A stretch of DNA of 64,000 nucleotides from Flavobacteriaceae bacterium UBA3339 (GTDB taxonomy: Bacteria > Bacteroidota > Bacteroidia > Flavobacteriales > Flavobacteriaceae): NCBI GenBank assembly GCA_002360925.1, contig DERN01000002.1:142511-206510 (forward strand), given 5' to 3'. Shown in pieces: positions 24,567-33,285 of this stretch. A program made the translations under genes and the position numbers. The notes below the pieces were generated by a model. It had not been told where the DNA came from. It ran no database searches and saw nothing but the letters and a program-made list of their open reading frames with translations. The stretch's first letter is position 1. Every line of letters begins with the position of its first letter.

Positions 24567-26804
24567 ATGACAGCAGAAGCACAATTGGTTTTACAATACG
24601 TTCAGCAAACAAATCGAAATATTTTTCTGACCGGAAAAGCGGGAACAGGTAAAACTACATTGCTTAAAACCATTCTCAAAACAACTTATAAAAATACGGT
24701 TGTGGTGGCGCCCACGGGAATTGCTGCTTTAAATGCTGGCGGTGTTACAATTCATTCATTTTTTCAATTGCCTTTTTCAGGATTTATTCCCGCACACGAT
24801 TTTCAAAATCAAAACAATCATTCCTATTTCGAAACCAAACAAAGTATTCGCAGGCATTTTAAAATGCATCAAATCAAACAAACATTAATCAAAAATTTAG
24901 AATTATTGGTTATTGATGAAGTTTCGATGTTGCGTGCCGATATTTTAGATGCTATGAACGAAATGTTGCAATTTGTTCGAAAATCAAATGCGCCATTTGG
25001 TGGCGTTCAGGTTTTGTTTATTGGCGATTTGTGGCAATTACCGCCTGTAGTAAAAGCAAACGAATGGGAAACGCTAAAGAATTATTACCGCGGAATGTAT
25101 TTTTTTAATGCTTGGGTTATGGAAAATGCTCAACCATTATATATTGAATTAAAAAAGATTTTTCGTCAAGATGATGAAAAATTTGTCAAACTGCTAAATA
25201 ACTTTAGAACCAATAACGTTTCTAATTCTGATTATGAACTTTTAAGTCAGCGCGTTGATACAAATTTTGATACTTCTAAAAATAAAGGATATATTACCTT
25301 AACTACGCATAATCATAAAGCCGACGAATTAAACGATAAAAAATTACAAGCTTTAAAAGCGCAGGAGTTTGTTTTTCTGCCCGAAATTATTGGTGAATTT
25401 CCCGAGAAAATTTATCCTTTAGATTCCGAATTGGTTCTTAAAAAAGGAGCGCAAGTTATGTTTGTAAAAAACGATCTTAATTATGAAAAGCGTTTTTACA
25501 ACGGAAAAATCGGTTATGTTTCGTATGTTTCTGCTAATGAAATTGAAGTTTTTATTCCCGAAGATGGTGTAAAAATCGAAGTAGAAAAGTACGAATGGCA
25601 AAATGTTCGTTATAAATTAAATCCGCAAACCAAGGAAATCGAAGAAGAAGTTTTAGGAACTTTTGTACAATATCCGTTAAAATTAGCTTGGGCAATTACG
25701 GTTCATAAGTCGCAAGGATTAACGTTCAATAAAGCTGTTTTAGATATCAACGACGTTTTTATGTCGGGGCAGGCGTATGTTGCGCTTTCGCGTCTGCGAA
25801 GTTTAGAAGGTTTGGTTTTGTCGAAACCCGTTGCAATTCGTCAGGTTTATGCCGATGAATCGATTGTGAATTATACAAACCGAAACGATTTCGATAAAAA
25901 TCAAGGCGATTTATTACAAGCAAAATTAGAATTTCTGTGGTTTCAAATTAAAGAAACATTTGAATGGACACAAGCTTATAATCAATTTTCGGAATGGATT
26001 AGAACCTGGATCGATGAAAAAAAATCGACACGAAAAATCTATAACGCTTGGGCAACCAAACAAGAACGTTTGTTAGAAAATTTGAAAGACGTTGGTTTAA
26101 AGTTCTTAAAAGAAATGCATGCCATTTTTACAAATGAACCGTTTCGCATGGAACATTTGATAGAACGTTTTGAAAAAGCATACGATTATTTTTATCCGAA
26201 ATTAGATGAATTGGCTTACGACACCCTTTTTGTTTTAGAACAATCGTCTAAAAAGAAAGGATTTGTGCTTTTTACAGAACAATTACGTGTTTTTGAATAT
26301 GAACATATTCGAATGATTCTAAAGTTGATTAAAACGAATAAAATGATGCTTCTTTTTAAGAACGGAAACGATTTCTCTAAAGAACAGTTAGAAACGCAAG
26401 AAGTTGTTACATATCGTTTAAATCATTTGACTAATATTAAAGAAATTCTGCGTGCGCAAATTCTCGATGTTGATGAAGTAGAAGAAGAGGTTAAACAAGT
26501 TCCGAAAGCTCCGAAAATTTCAACAATCGATAAAACGTTTGAATTGTGGCAACGCAAAAAAACAATTGTAGAAATTGCAGAAGATCGAAAATTATCAGTT
26601 CAAACCATTTATCAACATATTGGAAAATTAATTGGAGAAGATAAAATCGATATTACAGAAGTAATTCCACAAAAAAAACTGTTAGAATTACAAAAGCTTT
26701 TCGAACAACATCACGACAAAACCTTAACCGAAATAAAAGCCGAAGCTACAGACGATATAACTTGGGAAGATTTACGCGTTTTTAAAAACAGTCTGAAAGA
26801 TTAA
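24567..26804 (+). CDS. PIF1-like helicase with C-terminal helix-turn-helix domain
   Basis: A 745-residue superfamily 1 helicase. Walker A is GKAGTGKTT (23-31), Walker B contains LLVIDEVSML (Asp117-Glu118), then IGDLWQLPPVV, and a C-terminal motor motif LAWAITVHKSQGLTF with YVALSRLRSLEGL. This is the RecD/PIF1 pattern. The last hundred residues contain an HTH of the RecQ-associated type (TFELWQRKKTIVEIAEDRKLSVQTIYQHI). PIF1-family enzymes unwind DNA, G-quadruplexes and RNA-DNA hybrids during replication and repair. It is a single gene between a terminator and fhs. Confidence 0.9.
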   Translation: MTAEAQLVLQYVQQTNRNIFLTGKAGTGKTTLLKTILKTTYKNTVVVAPTGIAALNAGGVTIHSFFQLPFSGFIPAHDFQNQNNHSYFETKQSIRRHFKMHQIKQTLIKNLELLVIDEVSMLRADILDAMNEMLQFVRKSNAPFGGVQVLFIGDLWQLPPVVKANEWETLKNYYRGMYFFNAWVMENAQPLYIELKKIFRQDDEKFVKLLNNFRTNNVSNSDYELLSQRVDTNFDTSKNKGYITLTTHNHKADELNDKKLQALKAQEFVFLPEIIGEFPEKIYPLDSELVLKKGAQVMFVKNDLNYEKRFYNGKIGYVSYVSANEIEVFIPEDGVKIEVEKYEWQNVRYKLNPQTKEIEEEVLGTFVQYPLKLAWAITVHKSQGLTFNKAVLDINDVFMSGQAYVALSRLRSLEGLVLSKPVAIRQVYADESIVNYTNRNDFDKNQGDLLQAKLEFLWFQIKETFEWTQAYNQFSEWIRTWIDEKKSTRKIYNAWATKQERLLENLKDVGLKFLKEMHAIFTNEPFRMEHLIERFEKAYDYFYPKLDELAYDTLFVLEQSSKKKGFVLFTEQLRVFEYEHIRMILKLIKTNKMMLLFKNGNDFSKEQLETQEVVTYRLNHLTNIKEILRAQILDVDEVEEEVKQVPKAPKISTIDKTFELWQRKKTIVEIAEDRKLSVQTIYQHIGKLIGEDKIDITEVIPQKKLLELQKLFEQHHDKTLTEIKAEATDDITWEDLRVFKNSLKD

Positions 26805-26864
26805 AATAAAATAATCGTTTTAAAACCGTATCTTTAATGTCATATTAATCTTTCCTTTTAGTTT

Positions 26865-28568
26865 ATGAAAACAAAAGATATTGCGATTGCAAAACCTATG
26901 AAAAGCGACATAGAAATAGCACGTTCCATCGCTTTAAAAAACATTCAAGAAATTGCCGAAAGCATTAATTTACCAACCGATCCGCTTATTCCTTACGGAA
27001 AACACATTGCAAAAGTTCCGTTAGATCAGCAGAGAAAAGAGCAAATTGAAAAATCCAATCTTATTTTAGTTACTTCTATTACTCCAACGAAAGCAGGAAT
27101 CGGAAAAACAACCGTTTCTATTGGTTTGGCTTTGGGATTAAATAAAATTGGAAAAAAAGCGGTTGTAGCACTTCGCGAACCTTCTTTGGGACCTTGTTTC
27201 GGAATGAAAGGTGGCGCTGCGGGTGGTGGTTATGCACAAGTTCTTCCAATGGAAAATATCAATTTGCATTTTACGGGAGATTTTCACGCTATTACATCGG
27301 CACATAACACTATTTCGGCTTTGTTAGATAATTATATTTATCGAACATCAGGCTCAGAAAATGCATTGAAAGAAGTTCTTTGGAAACGTGTTTTAGATGT
27401 TAACGATCGTAGTTTGCGTTACATTGTTACTGGACTTCATGGAAGCGCAAATGGAATTCCGCAAGAATCAGGTTTCGATATTACGCCGGCATCTGAAATT
27501 ATGGCGATTTTATGTTTGTCCGAAGATATGGATGATTTAAGACGACGAATCGAGAAAATATTGTTAGGATATAAAAAAGACGGAAGTTTATTTACCGTGA
27601 AAGATTTAGGAGTTGCAGGCGCAGTTACCGTTTTATTGAAAGATGCGTTACAACCTAATTTGGTTCAAACAACCGAAAATACGGCAGCGTTTATTCATGG
27701 TGGACCTTTTGCAAATATTGCACATGGATGTAATTCGGTTATTGCAACAAAAATGGCAATGAGTTATGGCGATTATGTGATTACCGAAGCTGGTTTTGGA
27801 GCAGATCTTGGAGCTGAAAAATTCTTCGATATTAAATGTAGAAAAGCGGGATTAAATCCAAAATTAACAATTCTTGTAGCAACTGCTCAAGGTTTGAAAA
27901 TGCACGGTGGAGTTCCAGTCGAAGATATCAAAAAGGAAAATGCAGAAGGAATTGTAAAGGGATTAGAAAATCTACAAAAGCATATTCAAAACTTGCGTTC
28001 TTTTGGTCAAAATATCGTGATTGCTTTTAACAGATATAGTTCGGATACCGATTTAGAAATGACATTGATTGAAAAATTCTGTAAAGACGAAAACATTGAT
28101 TTTGCAATTAATAATGCGTTTTCGGAAGGAGGAGAAGGAGCTGTTGAACTGGCCAATCTTGTTGTAAATGCGATTGAACAAAATCCATCTAAAAAGTTAG
28201 AATTGGTTTATGAAAATGAAGATGCAATCGATACAAAAATAGAAAAAGTAGCGCGTAAAATTTACGGAGCAAATTCGGTTATTTTCGGAAATTCAGCTTT
28301 AAAGAAATTAAAACAAATCGAAAAAAATGCCGAAATGAGTCAGTTTCCTGTATGTATTGCCAAAACACAATATTCATTTTCGGCAGATGCTACGGCTTAC
28401 GGAGTTGCACAAAATTTCGATATTCATATCAACGATTTAGTGATTAATAACGGAGCCGAATTCATTGTTGCTATTGCGGGTGATATTATGCGAATGCCTG
28501 GTTTACCAAAAGTTCCACAAGCAAATCATATTGATCTTGTGAACGGATTTGTTGAAGGTTTAAGTTAA
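26865..28568 (+). CDS. fhs: Formate-tetrahydrofolate ligase
   Basis: A 567-residue protein of normal length. It carries the ATP-binding loop TPTKAGIGKTTVSIGLALG, the signature GGAAGGGYAQVLPME and the folate/formate block FTGDFHAITSAHN. The enzyme makes 10-formyl-THF from formate, THF and ATP, feeding purine and fMet-tRNA synthesis in the cytosol. All conserved regions are present, including the C-terminal MRMPGLPKVPQANHID. It is preceded by the helicase gene with a 60-base gap and appears to be monocistronic. Confidence 0.97.
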   Translation: MKTKDIAIAKPMKSDIEIARSIALKNIQEIAESINLPTDPLIPYGKHIAKVPLDQQRKEQIEKSNLILVTSITPTKAGIGKTTVSIGLALGLNKIGKKAVVALREPSLGPCFGMKGGAAGGGYAQVLPMENINLHFTGDFHAITSAHNTISALLDNYIYRTSGSENALKEVLWKRVLDVNDRSLRYIVTGLHGSANGIPQESGFDITPASEIMAILCLSEDMDDLRRRIEKILLGYKKDGSLFTVKDLGVAGAVTVLLKDALQPNLVQTTENTAAFIHGGPFANIAHGCNSVIATKMAMSYGDYVITEAGFGADLGAEKFFDIKCRKAGLNPKLTILVATAQGLKMHGGVPVEDIKKENAEGIVKGLENLQKHIQNLRSFGQNIVIAFNRYSSDTDLEMTLIEKFCKDENIDFAINNAFSEGGEGAVELANLVVNAIEQNPSKKLELVYENEDAIDTKIEKVARKIYGANSVIFGNSALKKLKQIEKNAEMSQFPVCIAKTQYSFSADATAYGVAQNFDIHINDLVINNGAEFIVAIAGDIMRMPGLPKVPQANHIDLVNGFVEGLS

Positions 28569-28631
28569 AAATGAAATATAAAGCTGTCTTCATTTGGTAG
28601 CTTTATGTTTCAAAAATAAATCATCAAAAAC

Positions 28632-29123
28632 ATGGCACGACCAACTACAAAAGAAGAATTATTACATTTAAGTCAAGCGAATTATAAGAAACTGAATGAT
28701 TTAATTGAAAGTATTTCAGATCCAAATAAAGAGTTTCCCGAAGGAACTATGAATCGAAATATTCGTGATGTTTTGGCGCATTTACATCATTGGCATTTGA
28801 TGATGTTGAATTGGTACGAAGTCGGAATGAAAGGTGAAAAACCTGAAATGCCAGCAAAAGGTTATTCATGGAAAGATACACCTGAATTGAATAAAGAAAT
28901 TTGGAAAAAATATCAAAAAGTTGATTTTAATGAAACAAAGTCTTTATTTAACGATTCGTATCAAGACATTCAAAAAATCATCGAAAAACATACAAACGAA
29001 GAATTGTTCGAGAAGAAAAAATACAAATGGACAGGTACAACTTCTTTAGGATCTTATTTGATTTCGGCAACTTCAAGTCATTATGATTGGGCAATTAAAT
29101 TGATTAAAAAAACATTGAAATAG
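28632..29123 (+). CDS. ClbS/DfsB family four-helix bundle protein
   Basis: A 163-residue protein starting MARPTTKEELL, with NRNIRDVLAHLHHWHLMMLNWY, a motif typical of the DfsB/ClbS (DUF1706) branch of the DinB-like four-helix fold. ClbS protects colibactin producers by destroying the toxin's cyclopropane. Most relatives in ordinary genomes have no known substrate, so I do not claim colibactin resistance here. His residues in the HLHHWH block could bind metal as in DinB proteins. It is a single gene, closed by a strong terminator. Confidence 0.82.
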   Translation: MARPTTKEELLHLSQANYKKLNDLIESISDPNKEFPEGTMNRNIRDVLAHLHHWHLMMLNWYEVGMKGEKPEMPAKGYSWKDTPELNKEIWKKYQKVDFNETKSLFNDSYQDIQKIIEKHTNEELFEKKKYKWTGTTSLGSYLISATSSHYDWAIKLIKKTLK

Positions 29124-29164
29124 AAAATCGGTTTGTGGTTTCAGAAACTACAAACCGATTTTTA
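29124..29164 (+). terminator. Strong intrinsic terminator
   Basis: AAAATCGGTTTGTGGTTTC, a 3-base loop, and a nearly perfect complement ending in a T run, directly after the stop of the DfsB-like gene. Confidence 0.85.
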
Positions 29165-29240
29165 ATAAACTTTTTATTTACAATTAATTAAGCTAAACCA
29201 ATATTTTAGTTAGGATATCTTTTGTTCTTTATTATTTCGC

Positions 29241-29879
29241 TTATAATTGTTTTGCAAGTTCTTGAATATCTATTCTGTTCATGTAATTTGTGTCAACAAA
29301 CTTGTAGATAATATTGCCATTTGTATCTATTACGAAAACGGCAGGAACAGGTAATTCGTTATGATCGTTTTCATTGTATTCTGATAGATTAATCCCTAAA
29401 CTATTATAGGTCGGAATTACATAATCTTGAAGCTTGAATGAGATACCAAGTTGTTTAGCCAAAGTATTGTTTTTATCTGTCAATAATTCAAATTTTAAAT
29501 CATGATTGTTTTTCAATTCTTCGTTATAATCTGAAGCTTGCGGAGAAATAGTTACAAGCGTTGTTTTTCTGTCCGAAATTTCTTTTAGATTGTCCTGCAA
29601 TGCTTTCAATTCAAGATTACAATAAGGACACCAATTACCACGAAAAAAAGCTACAATTACTTTTCCGTTTTGTAGAAGTTCCTTTAATTCTATAGTTTCA
29701 TTGGTTGTATTTGGCAAATTGAAATCGGGAAATCTTTCACCAATAGCAATACTGTTTTCTTCGATTTCAGAACTTTTTAAATCTTGAATAGATTTACCAA
29801 ACACTTCTAAAACTTCTACAGGAAGTTGTTTTGCTAAATTTTCGTTTAATTCTTCAATTTGTTGCTTTAAATTTTTCAT
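29241..29879 (-). CDS. Peroxiredoxin-like thioredoxin-fold protein (AhpC/TSA family)
   Basis: A 212-residue protein. After a helical N-terminus, the redox domain begins at GERFPDFNLPNT. The active site FFRGNWCPYCNLELKAL has a CPYC pair in place of the single peroxidatic Cys with Thr of classical Prx, as in the peroxiredoxin-like subfamily that often accompanies HxlR regulators. It should reduce peroxides or disulfides in the cytosol, as no signal peptide is seen. The divergent HxlR gene 93 bases away probably controls it. Confidence 0.85.
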   Translation of the reverse strand: MKNLKQQIEELNENLAKQLPVEVLEVFGKSIQDLKSSEIEENSIAIGERFPDFNLPNTTNETIELKELLQNGKVIVAFFRGNWCPYCNLELKALQDNLKEISDRKTTLVTISPQASDYNEELKNNHDLKFELLTDKNNTLAKQLGISFKLQDYVIPTYNSLGINLSEYNENDHNELPVPAVFVIDTNGNIIYKFVDTNYMNRIDIQELAKQL

Positions 29880-29972
29880 ATATTATTTTATATTTTTGTT
29901 AAAATTCTAAAAGTAAATTCAGATCCACAATACCGCATATAAATGCCTCTATGGGATAAAAAAGTCAATTTT

Positions 29973-30314
29973 ATGAAAACAAAGGAACGAACGATAGAAG
30001 AAAAAATTTGTCCATTAGAATTTGCTGTGAATGCTATCAATGGGAAATGGAAAATTCCGATTGTTTGGCGAATCCATGAAGGCGAAAAACGTCCAAGTGA
30101 AATGTTGCGTGGCATTGCAAAAGTAGACAGACGTGTTTTAAATCAACAATTGAATGAAATGATTTCAGACGGAATTTTAACGAAACAATCTTTTAATGAA
30201 TTGCCACCTCGTGTGGAATATTCGCTTACGCCACTTGGCGAAAAATTAGTGGAAGTACTTTGGAAATTGAACGATTGGGGCAAAATTTTATTAGAACATT
30301 CCAATGAAGAATAG
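29973..30314 (+). CDS. HxlR-family transcriptional regulator
   Basis: A 113-residue winged-helix protein with the HxlR hallmark CPLEFAVNAINGKWKIPIVW, then RPSEMLRGIAKVDRRVLNQQLNEM and the wing PPRVEYSLTPLGEKL. A single conserved Cys near the N-terminus is the redox- or electrophile-sensing residue in several relatives. I used the internal ATG (MKTKERTIEE); an ATG ten codons earlier is possible. Divergent placement from the peroxiredoxin-like gene suggests that it regulates that gene and itself from the shared gap. Confidence 0.88.
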   Translation: MKTKERTIEEKICPLEFAVNAINGKWKIPIVWRIHEGEKRPSEMLRGIAKVDRRVLNQQLNEMISDGILTKQSFNELPPRVEYSLTPLGEKLVEVLWKLNDWGKILLEHSNEE

Positions 30315-30333
30315 CGTTTTTATTTTTTTTATA

Positions 30334-30984
30334 TTATTGATTAATAAACGCTTCTGTTGTTAAATGCTCGCCAAAATGATGCACAATTTCATTTAAAACA
30401 TACTCTTGTTGCGTGCTATTAAAAGCTGATGTTCCATCCGAAACCAAAAAAGTATTATACCCTTTTTCATGTGCATCGCGCAACGTACTTTCTACGCAAA
30501 CGTGTGTGGCATAACCAACTAAATATAAATTTTCGATTTTATTATTACGCAGATAAACATCTAAATTAGAACCTGTAAATCCGCTGGCGCCTGTTCTGCC
30601 TGTAACCACAAATTATTTCTCGATAGGCTGTACCGTTTCGTAAAATTGAGAACCAAATTCGTTGATAGGAAAAGTTCCTGCATTTGGAATTGCTTTGCGC
30701 AAACCACTTTTTCCGTTGGCTAATTCGGGATAACCTTTTTCAAAACGCAATCCTACGTGAATTACTTCAATATTGTTTTTTCTGGCATAATCTAATGCTT
30801 TTTCAATGTTTTTTATCGAATTATACATCATTTCTTTGTCTTTCACCAAAGCTTTATATAATTTTCCATCTTTATGCATCCATTCGTTTTGAGTTTCAAT
30901 CAGAATTAGAGCCGATTTTTCTTTTGTTTGAGCTTGTAAATTCATACTTAAAAAAGTTAAAATAACTAAAATTGTAGTTCGCAT
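30334..30984 (-). pseudogene. Isochorismatase-fold cysteine hydrolase interrupted by one stop codon
   Basis: The frame encodes a signal peptide (MRTTILVILTFLSMNLQAQ) and an isochorismatase-like domain: ALILIETQNEWMHK, then VIHVGLRFEKGYPELA, and after a single in-frame TAA at 30613-30615 the same frame continues VVTGRTGASGFTGSNL and GYATHVCVESTLRDAHEKGY with the catalytic Cys. Both halves stay in one frame, so only one base change separates it from an intact gene. The acidic triad residue is Glu, as in some relatives. A sequencing error is possible, as is a GTG restart for the second half. An NTF2-like gene lies directly upstream. Confidence 0.8.
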
Positions 30985-30994
30985 ATTTTTAGAT

Positions 30995-31462
30995 TTAGAA
31001 GTTAAGATGTAAAGGATTTGTAATGTGTTCATTCGAGACTTTTGCTACTGCTTTCCAACTTTCGGGATATTTTATGTACGATAAATAATCGGTAATAATA
31101 AGTTGATTATTTCTGAAAAATTGCGTTTTTACAATCGCTGTTTTTCCTGTTATTTCTAAAACTTCGATTGTATATTCCACATTTCTGATTCCCGATTTCA
31201 TTTTTTCCGGATCGTTTTTATAAGCTTCCACAACTTTTATCCAATCGTGTAGTGGAAGTCGAAATAAGTTGCTTCCGTTAGCAATTAAAATGGCAAAATC
31301 TGCATGAAAACCTCGTGGCATTTCTTCTGTTTTCAATTCGTTAAAAACGCCGTTTGCAAAAGTTTCTTCCACAAGTTTTTTCAATTCTTGTTCTTCTGAT
31401 ATTGTTTGTGTATTTGTTGAGGTCATTCCAAATAAGGTTAAAATAAAAAAAAGTGTTCTCAT
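30995..31462 (-). CDS. Secreted NTF2-like protein (putative lumazine-binding family)
   Basis: A 155-residue protein with a signal peptide (MRTLFFILTLFGMTS). The mature domain reads EEQELKKLVEETFANGVFNEL ... RGFHADFAILIANG ... RNVEYTIEVLEITGKTAIVKTQFF, the pattern of the PF12893-like NTF2 fold. These proteins bind small ligands, but function is rarely known. It ends 11 bases before the likely start of the broken isochorismatase gene and is divergent from a MerR gene. The two inverted repeats between them suggest that MerR controls this pair. Confidence 0.78.
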   Translation of the reverse strand: MRTLFFILTLFGMTSTNTQTISEEQELKKLVEETFANGVFNELKTEEMPRGFHADFAILIANGSNLFRLPLHDWIKVVEAYKNDPEKMKSGIRNVEYTIEVLEITGKTAIVKTQFFRNNQLIITDYLSYIKYPESWKAVAKVSNEHITNPLHLNF

Positions 31463-31490
31463 ATTAAATATTGTTTTTAAATGACATTTA

Positions 31491-31507
31491 TTGTAAATTA
31501 TTTACAA
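31491..31507. promoter_or_regulatory. Inverted repeat, probable MerR operator (site 1)
   Basis: TTGTAA-ATTAT-TTACAA: two 6-bp perfect arms around a 5-base spacer in the gap between the NTF2-like gene and the MerR gene. It is identical in arms and spacing to the second site. Confidence 0.65.
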
Positions 31508-31547
31508 TTGCAAATTAAGAGCTAATATTTTATATTTACAACATTAA

Positions 31548-31564
31548 TTGTAAATAAATTACAA
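31548..31564. promoter_or_regulatory. Inverted repeat, probable MerR operator (site 2)
   Basis: TTGTAA-ATAAA-TTACAA, the same 6-5-6 design as site 1, one base before the MerR ATG. Occupancy here would block the MerR gene, suggesting autorepression. Confidence 0.65.
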
Positions 31565-31565
31565 A

Positions 31566-31889
31566 ATGAGTAAAAAGGAAGCAAATAATGATTTGTCTTT
31601 TGACTTTGATTTTTTAGATAAATTAGTTGTTGGAATTGGTGAAGTATCGCAAATTACAGGCATTCCGACACGTCAAATTCGTTATTGGGAAGAAAAAGAA
31701 ATCATCTCGAGTCTTACGGAAGAAGAAGGGAAAAACCGTCGTTACAATTACGAAAACATCAAAAAAATGCTTTTGATTAAGGAATTAATGGACGAAGGTT
31801 ATACGTTGGATGCGTCGGCAGAAAAAGTAAAAAAACGCATGGAAATGATTGAGGAAACTTTAAATAAATTGCAAAATAAAAAAGATTAA
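31566..31889 (+). CDS. MerR-family transcriptional regulator
   Basis: A 107-residue protein: an acidic N-terminal extension, the MerR winged helix (VGIGEVSQITGIPTRQIRYWEEKEII, then RRYNYENIKKMLLIKELMDEG), and a short coiled coil to the end. There is no metal- or drug-binding C-terminal domain and no Cys ligand pair, so the signal is unknown. It is divergent from the NTF2-like/isochorismatase genes, with two identical-architecture inverted repeats between. A PP-loop gene follows 18 bases later and may be co-transcribed. Confidence 0.88.
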   Translation: MSKKEANNDLSFDFDFLDKLVVGIGEVSQITGIPTRQIRYWEEKEIISSLTEEEGKNRRYNYENIKKMLLIKELMDEGYTLDASAEKVKKRMEMIEETLNKLQNKKD

Positions 31890-31907
31890 ACGGTTTTAAA
31901 AATTAAA

Positions 31908-32612
31908 ATGAATCAACGGAAAAAAGCGGTTTTTAATTGGAGTGGAGGAAAAGATTCTGCTTTGGCTCTTTATAAAATTCTTCAAGAAAATGAGTTTGAA
32001 GTTGTTTCGTTATTAACAACTATAAACGAAGAAACATCGAAATCATCTGTGCACGAAATTCCGTTAGAGATACTAGAAAATCAAGCAAAAAGTATCAGAA
32101 TTCCGCTTTATGTTGTTCCATTTGATAAAGCATTGACCAATTACGAAGATAAAATGAGTAAAGCGGTTCAACATTTTAAGCAACAAAATGTAACGCATTT
32201 TATTTTTGGAGATATTTTTTTGTCGGATATTAAAACGTACCGAGAACAGAAACTGAATCCGTTGGGAATTGAAGTTGTTGAACCGCTTTGGAATAAGACT
32301 TCGGAAGAAGTAATGAGCGAATTTCTAAAATCTGGAATTAAATCAAAAATTATTGTAACCAATGCCGATCAATTAGACAAAACCTTTATTGGAAAAGATT
32401 TAGACGAAGAAACCGTGAAATTCTTTCCAATTGACATCGATATTTGTGGCGAAAATGGCGAATATCATACCTTGTCTTATGCAGGTGGTTTGTTTAAAAA
32501 TCCGGTCGATTTTACTATTTCAAACGTCATAAAAACTACGTACGATATTAAGTTAGAGAATGGCGAAACCAAAACGTATAACTATTGGCAAGCAGAGATT
32601 AAGAATGAATAA
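31908..32612 (+). CDS. Dph6-like ATP pyrophosphatase (adenine nucleotide alpha hydrolase fold)
   Basis: A 234-residue protein with the PP-loop FNWSGGKDSALALYKIL and later FIFGDIFLSDIKTYREQ, PLWNKTSEEV and GENGEYHTL, which together mark the diphthine-ammonia ligase/MJ0570 family. Bacteria lack diphthamide, so the bacterial substrate is unknown. Some homologues act on vitamin B12 or small-molecule amidation. It probably adenylates a carboxylate or carbonyl. It follows the MerR gene with a short gap. Confidence 0.85.
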   Translation: MNQRKKAVFNWSGGKDSALALYKILQENEFEVVSLLTTINEETSKSSVHEIPLEILENQAKSIRIPLYVVPFDKALTNYEDKMSKAVQHFKQQNVTHFIFGDIFLSDIKTYREQKLNPLGIEVVEPLWNKTSEEVMSEFLKSGIKSKIIVTNADQLDKTFIGKDLDEETVKFFPIDIDICGENGEYHTLSYAGGLFKNPVDFTISNVIKTTYDIKLENGETKTYNYWQAEIKNE

Positions 32613-32626
32613 AGTAGTTAAGTATT

Positions 32627-33280
32627 TCACTTCTTTGCTTTTATAATTGTAAATTTTCGCTGCATTTCAGCACCGTTTTTACTTACTGCATTTTCTTCAA
32701 AATGGAATGGTTCAATATGTTTGAAATTTGCTTTTTGGAGTAATTCTATAATTTCAATTTCGGTATATAAATTAAAATTGTATTGCGTAAAGCTTTGTTT
32801 TTCGGCACTTTCTTTCTGAATAAAAGTCAGAAACAATTCGCCTTCGTTTTTTAAAACGTTATAAAACTGTTCGAAATAGTTCGATAAATCATTCCAGAAA
32901 TAAATCGTGTTAATTGAAAAACAATAATCAAAAGTGTTCGATTTTAGATTCATTGTATCATTTTCGATTCTATTTAATTTTAGTTTACGTTCTTCAATCA
33001 ACTTCATATTTAGCTTCGAAGTTTCGTTTATCATAGCTTCCGAAATTTCTAAACCATAATAATTGTCGATTCTATATTTTTCAAAAAGCTTTGTAATATG
33101 ATTTCCGCTTCCAAAACCAAGTTCCAAAATAGTTGAATTTTCTTTACTATTTAAAAGATCGATTGTTTTATCGATCATATTAAAATTCGATTGATACATT
33201 TTGTTGCCAAATTCTGAAACCTGATCTCCAGACGGACATCTTAATTGTTCCGCCAATTCTTTATCTGTTAATGTGCTCAT
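32627..33280 (-). CDS. Class I SAM-dependent methyltransferase
   Basis: A 217-residue cytosolic protein with motif I ILELGFGSGNHITKLF, then YYGLEISEAMI and a post-motif DYCFSINTIYFWNDL. It belongs to the Methyltransf_11/25 group, and the substrate is not apparent. It begins 5 bases after the siderophore-interacting protein gene on the same strand, so they are probably one transcript. Convergent with the Dph6-like gene, with 14 bases between stops. Confidence 0.85.
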   Translation of the reverse strand: MSTLTDKELAEQLRCPSGDQVSEFGNKMYQSNFNMIDKTIDLLNSKENSTILELGFGSGNHITKLFEKYRIDNYYGLEISEAMINETSKLNMKLIEERKLKLNRIENDTMNLKSNTFDYCFSINTIYFWNDLSNYFEQFYNVLKNEGELFLTFIQKESAEKQSFTQYNFNLYTEIEIIELLQKANFKHIEPFHFEENAVSKNGAEMQRKFTIIKAKK

Positions 33281-33285
33281 GATTT

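Noticed and set aside
28575..28610. Weak hairpin after fhs (AAAGCT...AGCTTT) as terminator
   Set aside because: The stem is only six pairs without a clear T run; not convincing.
28632..29123. ClbS-like protein as a colibactin self-resistance gene
   Set aside because: No colibactin or related cluster is visible; the family is widespread with unknown roles.
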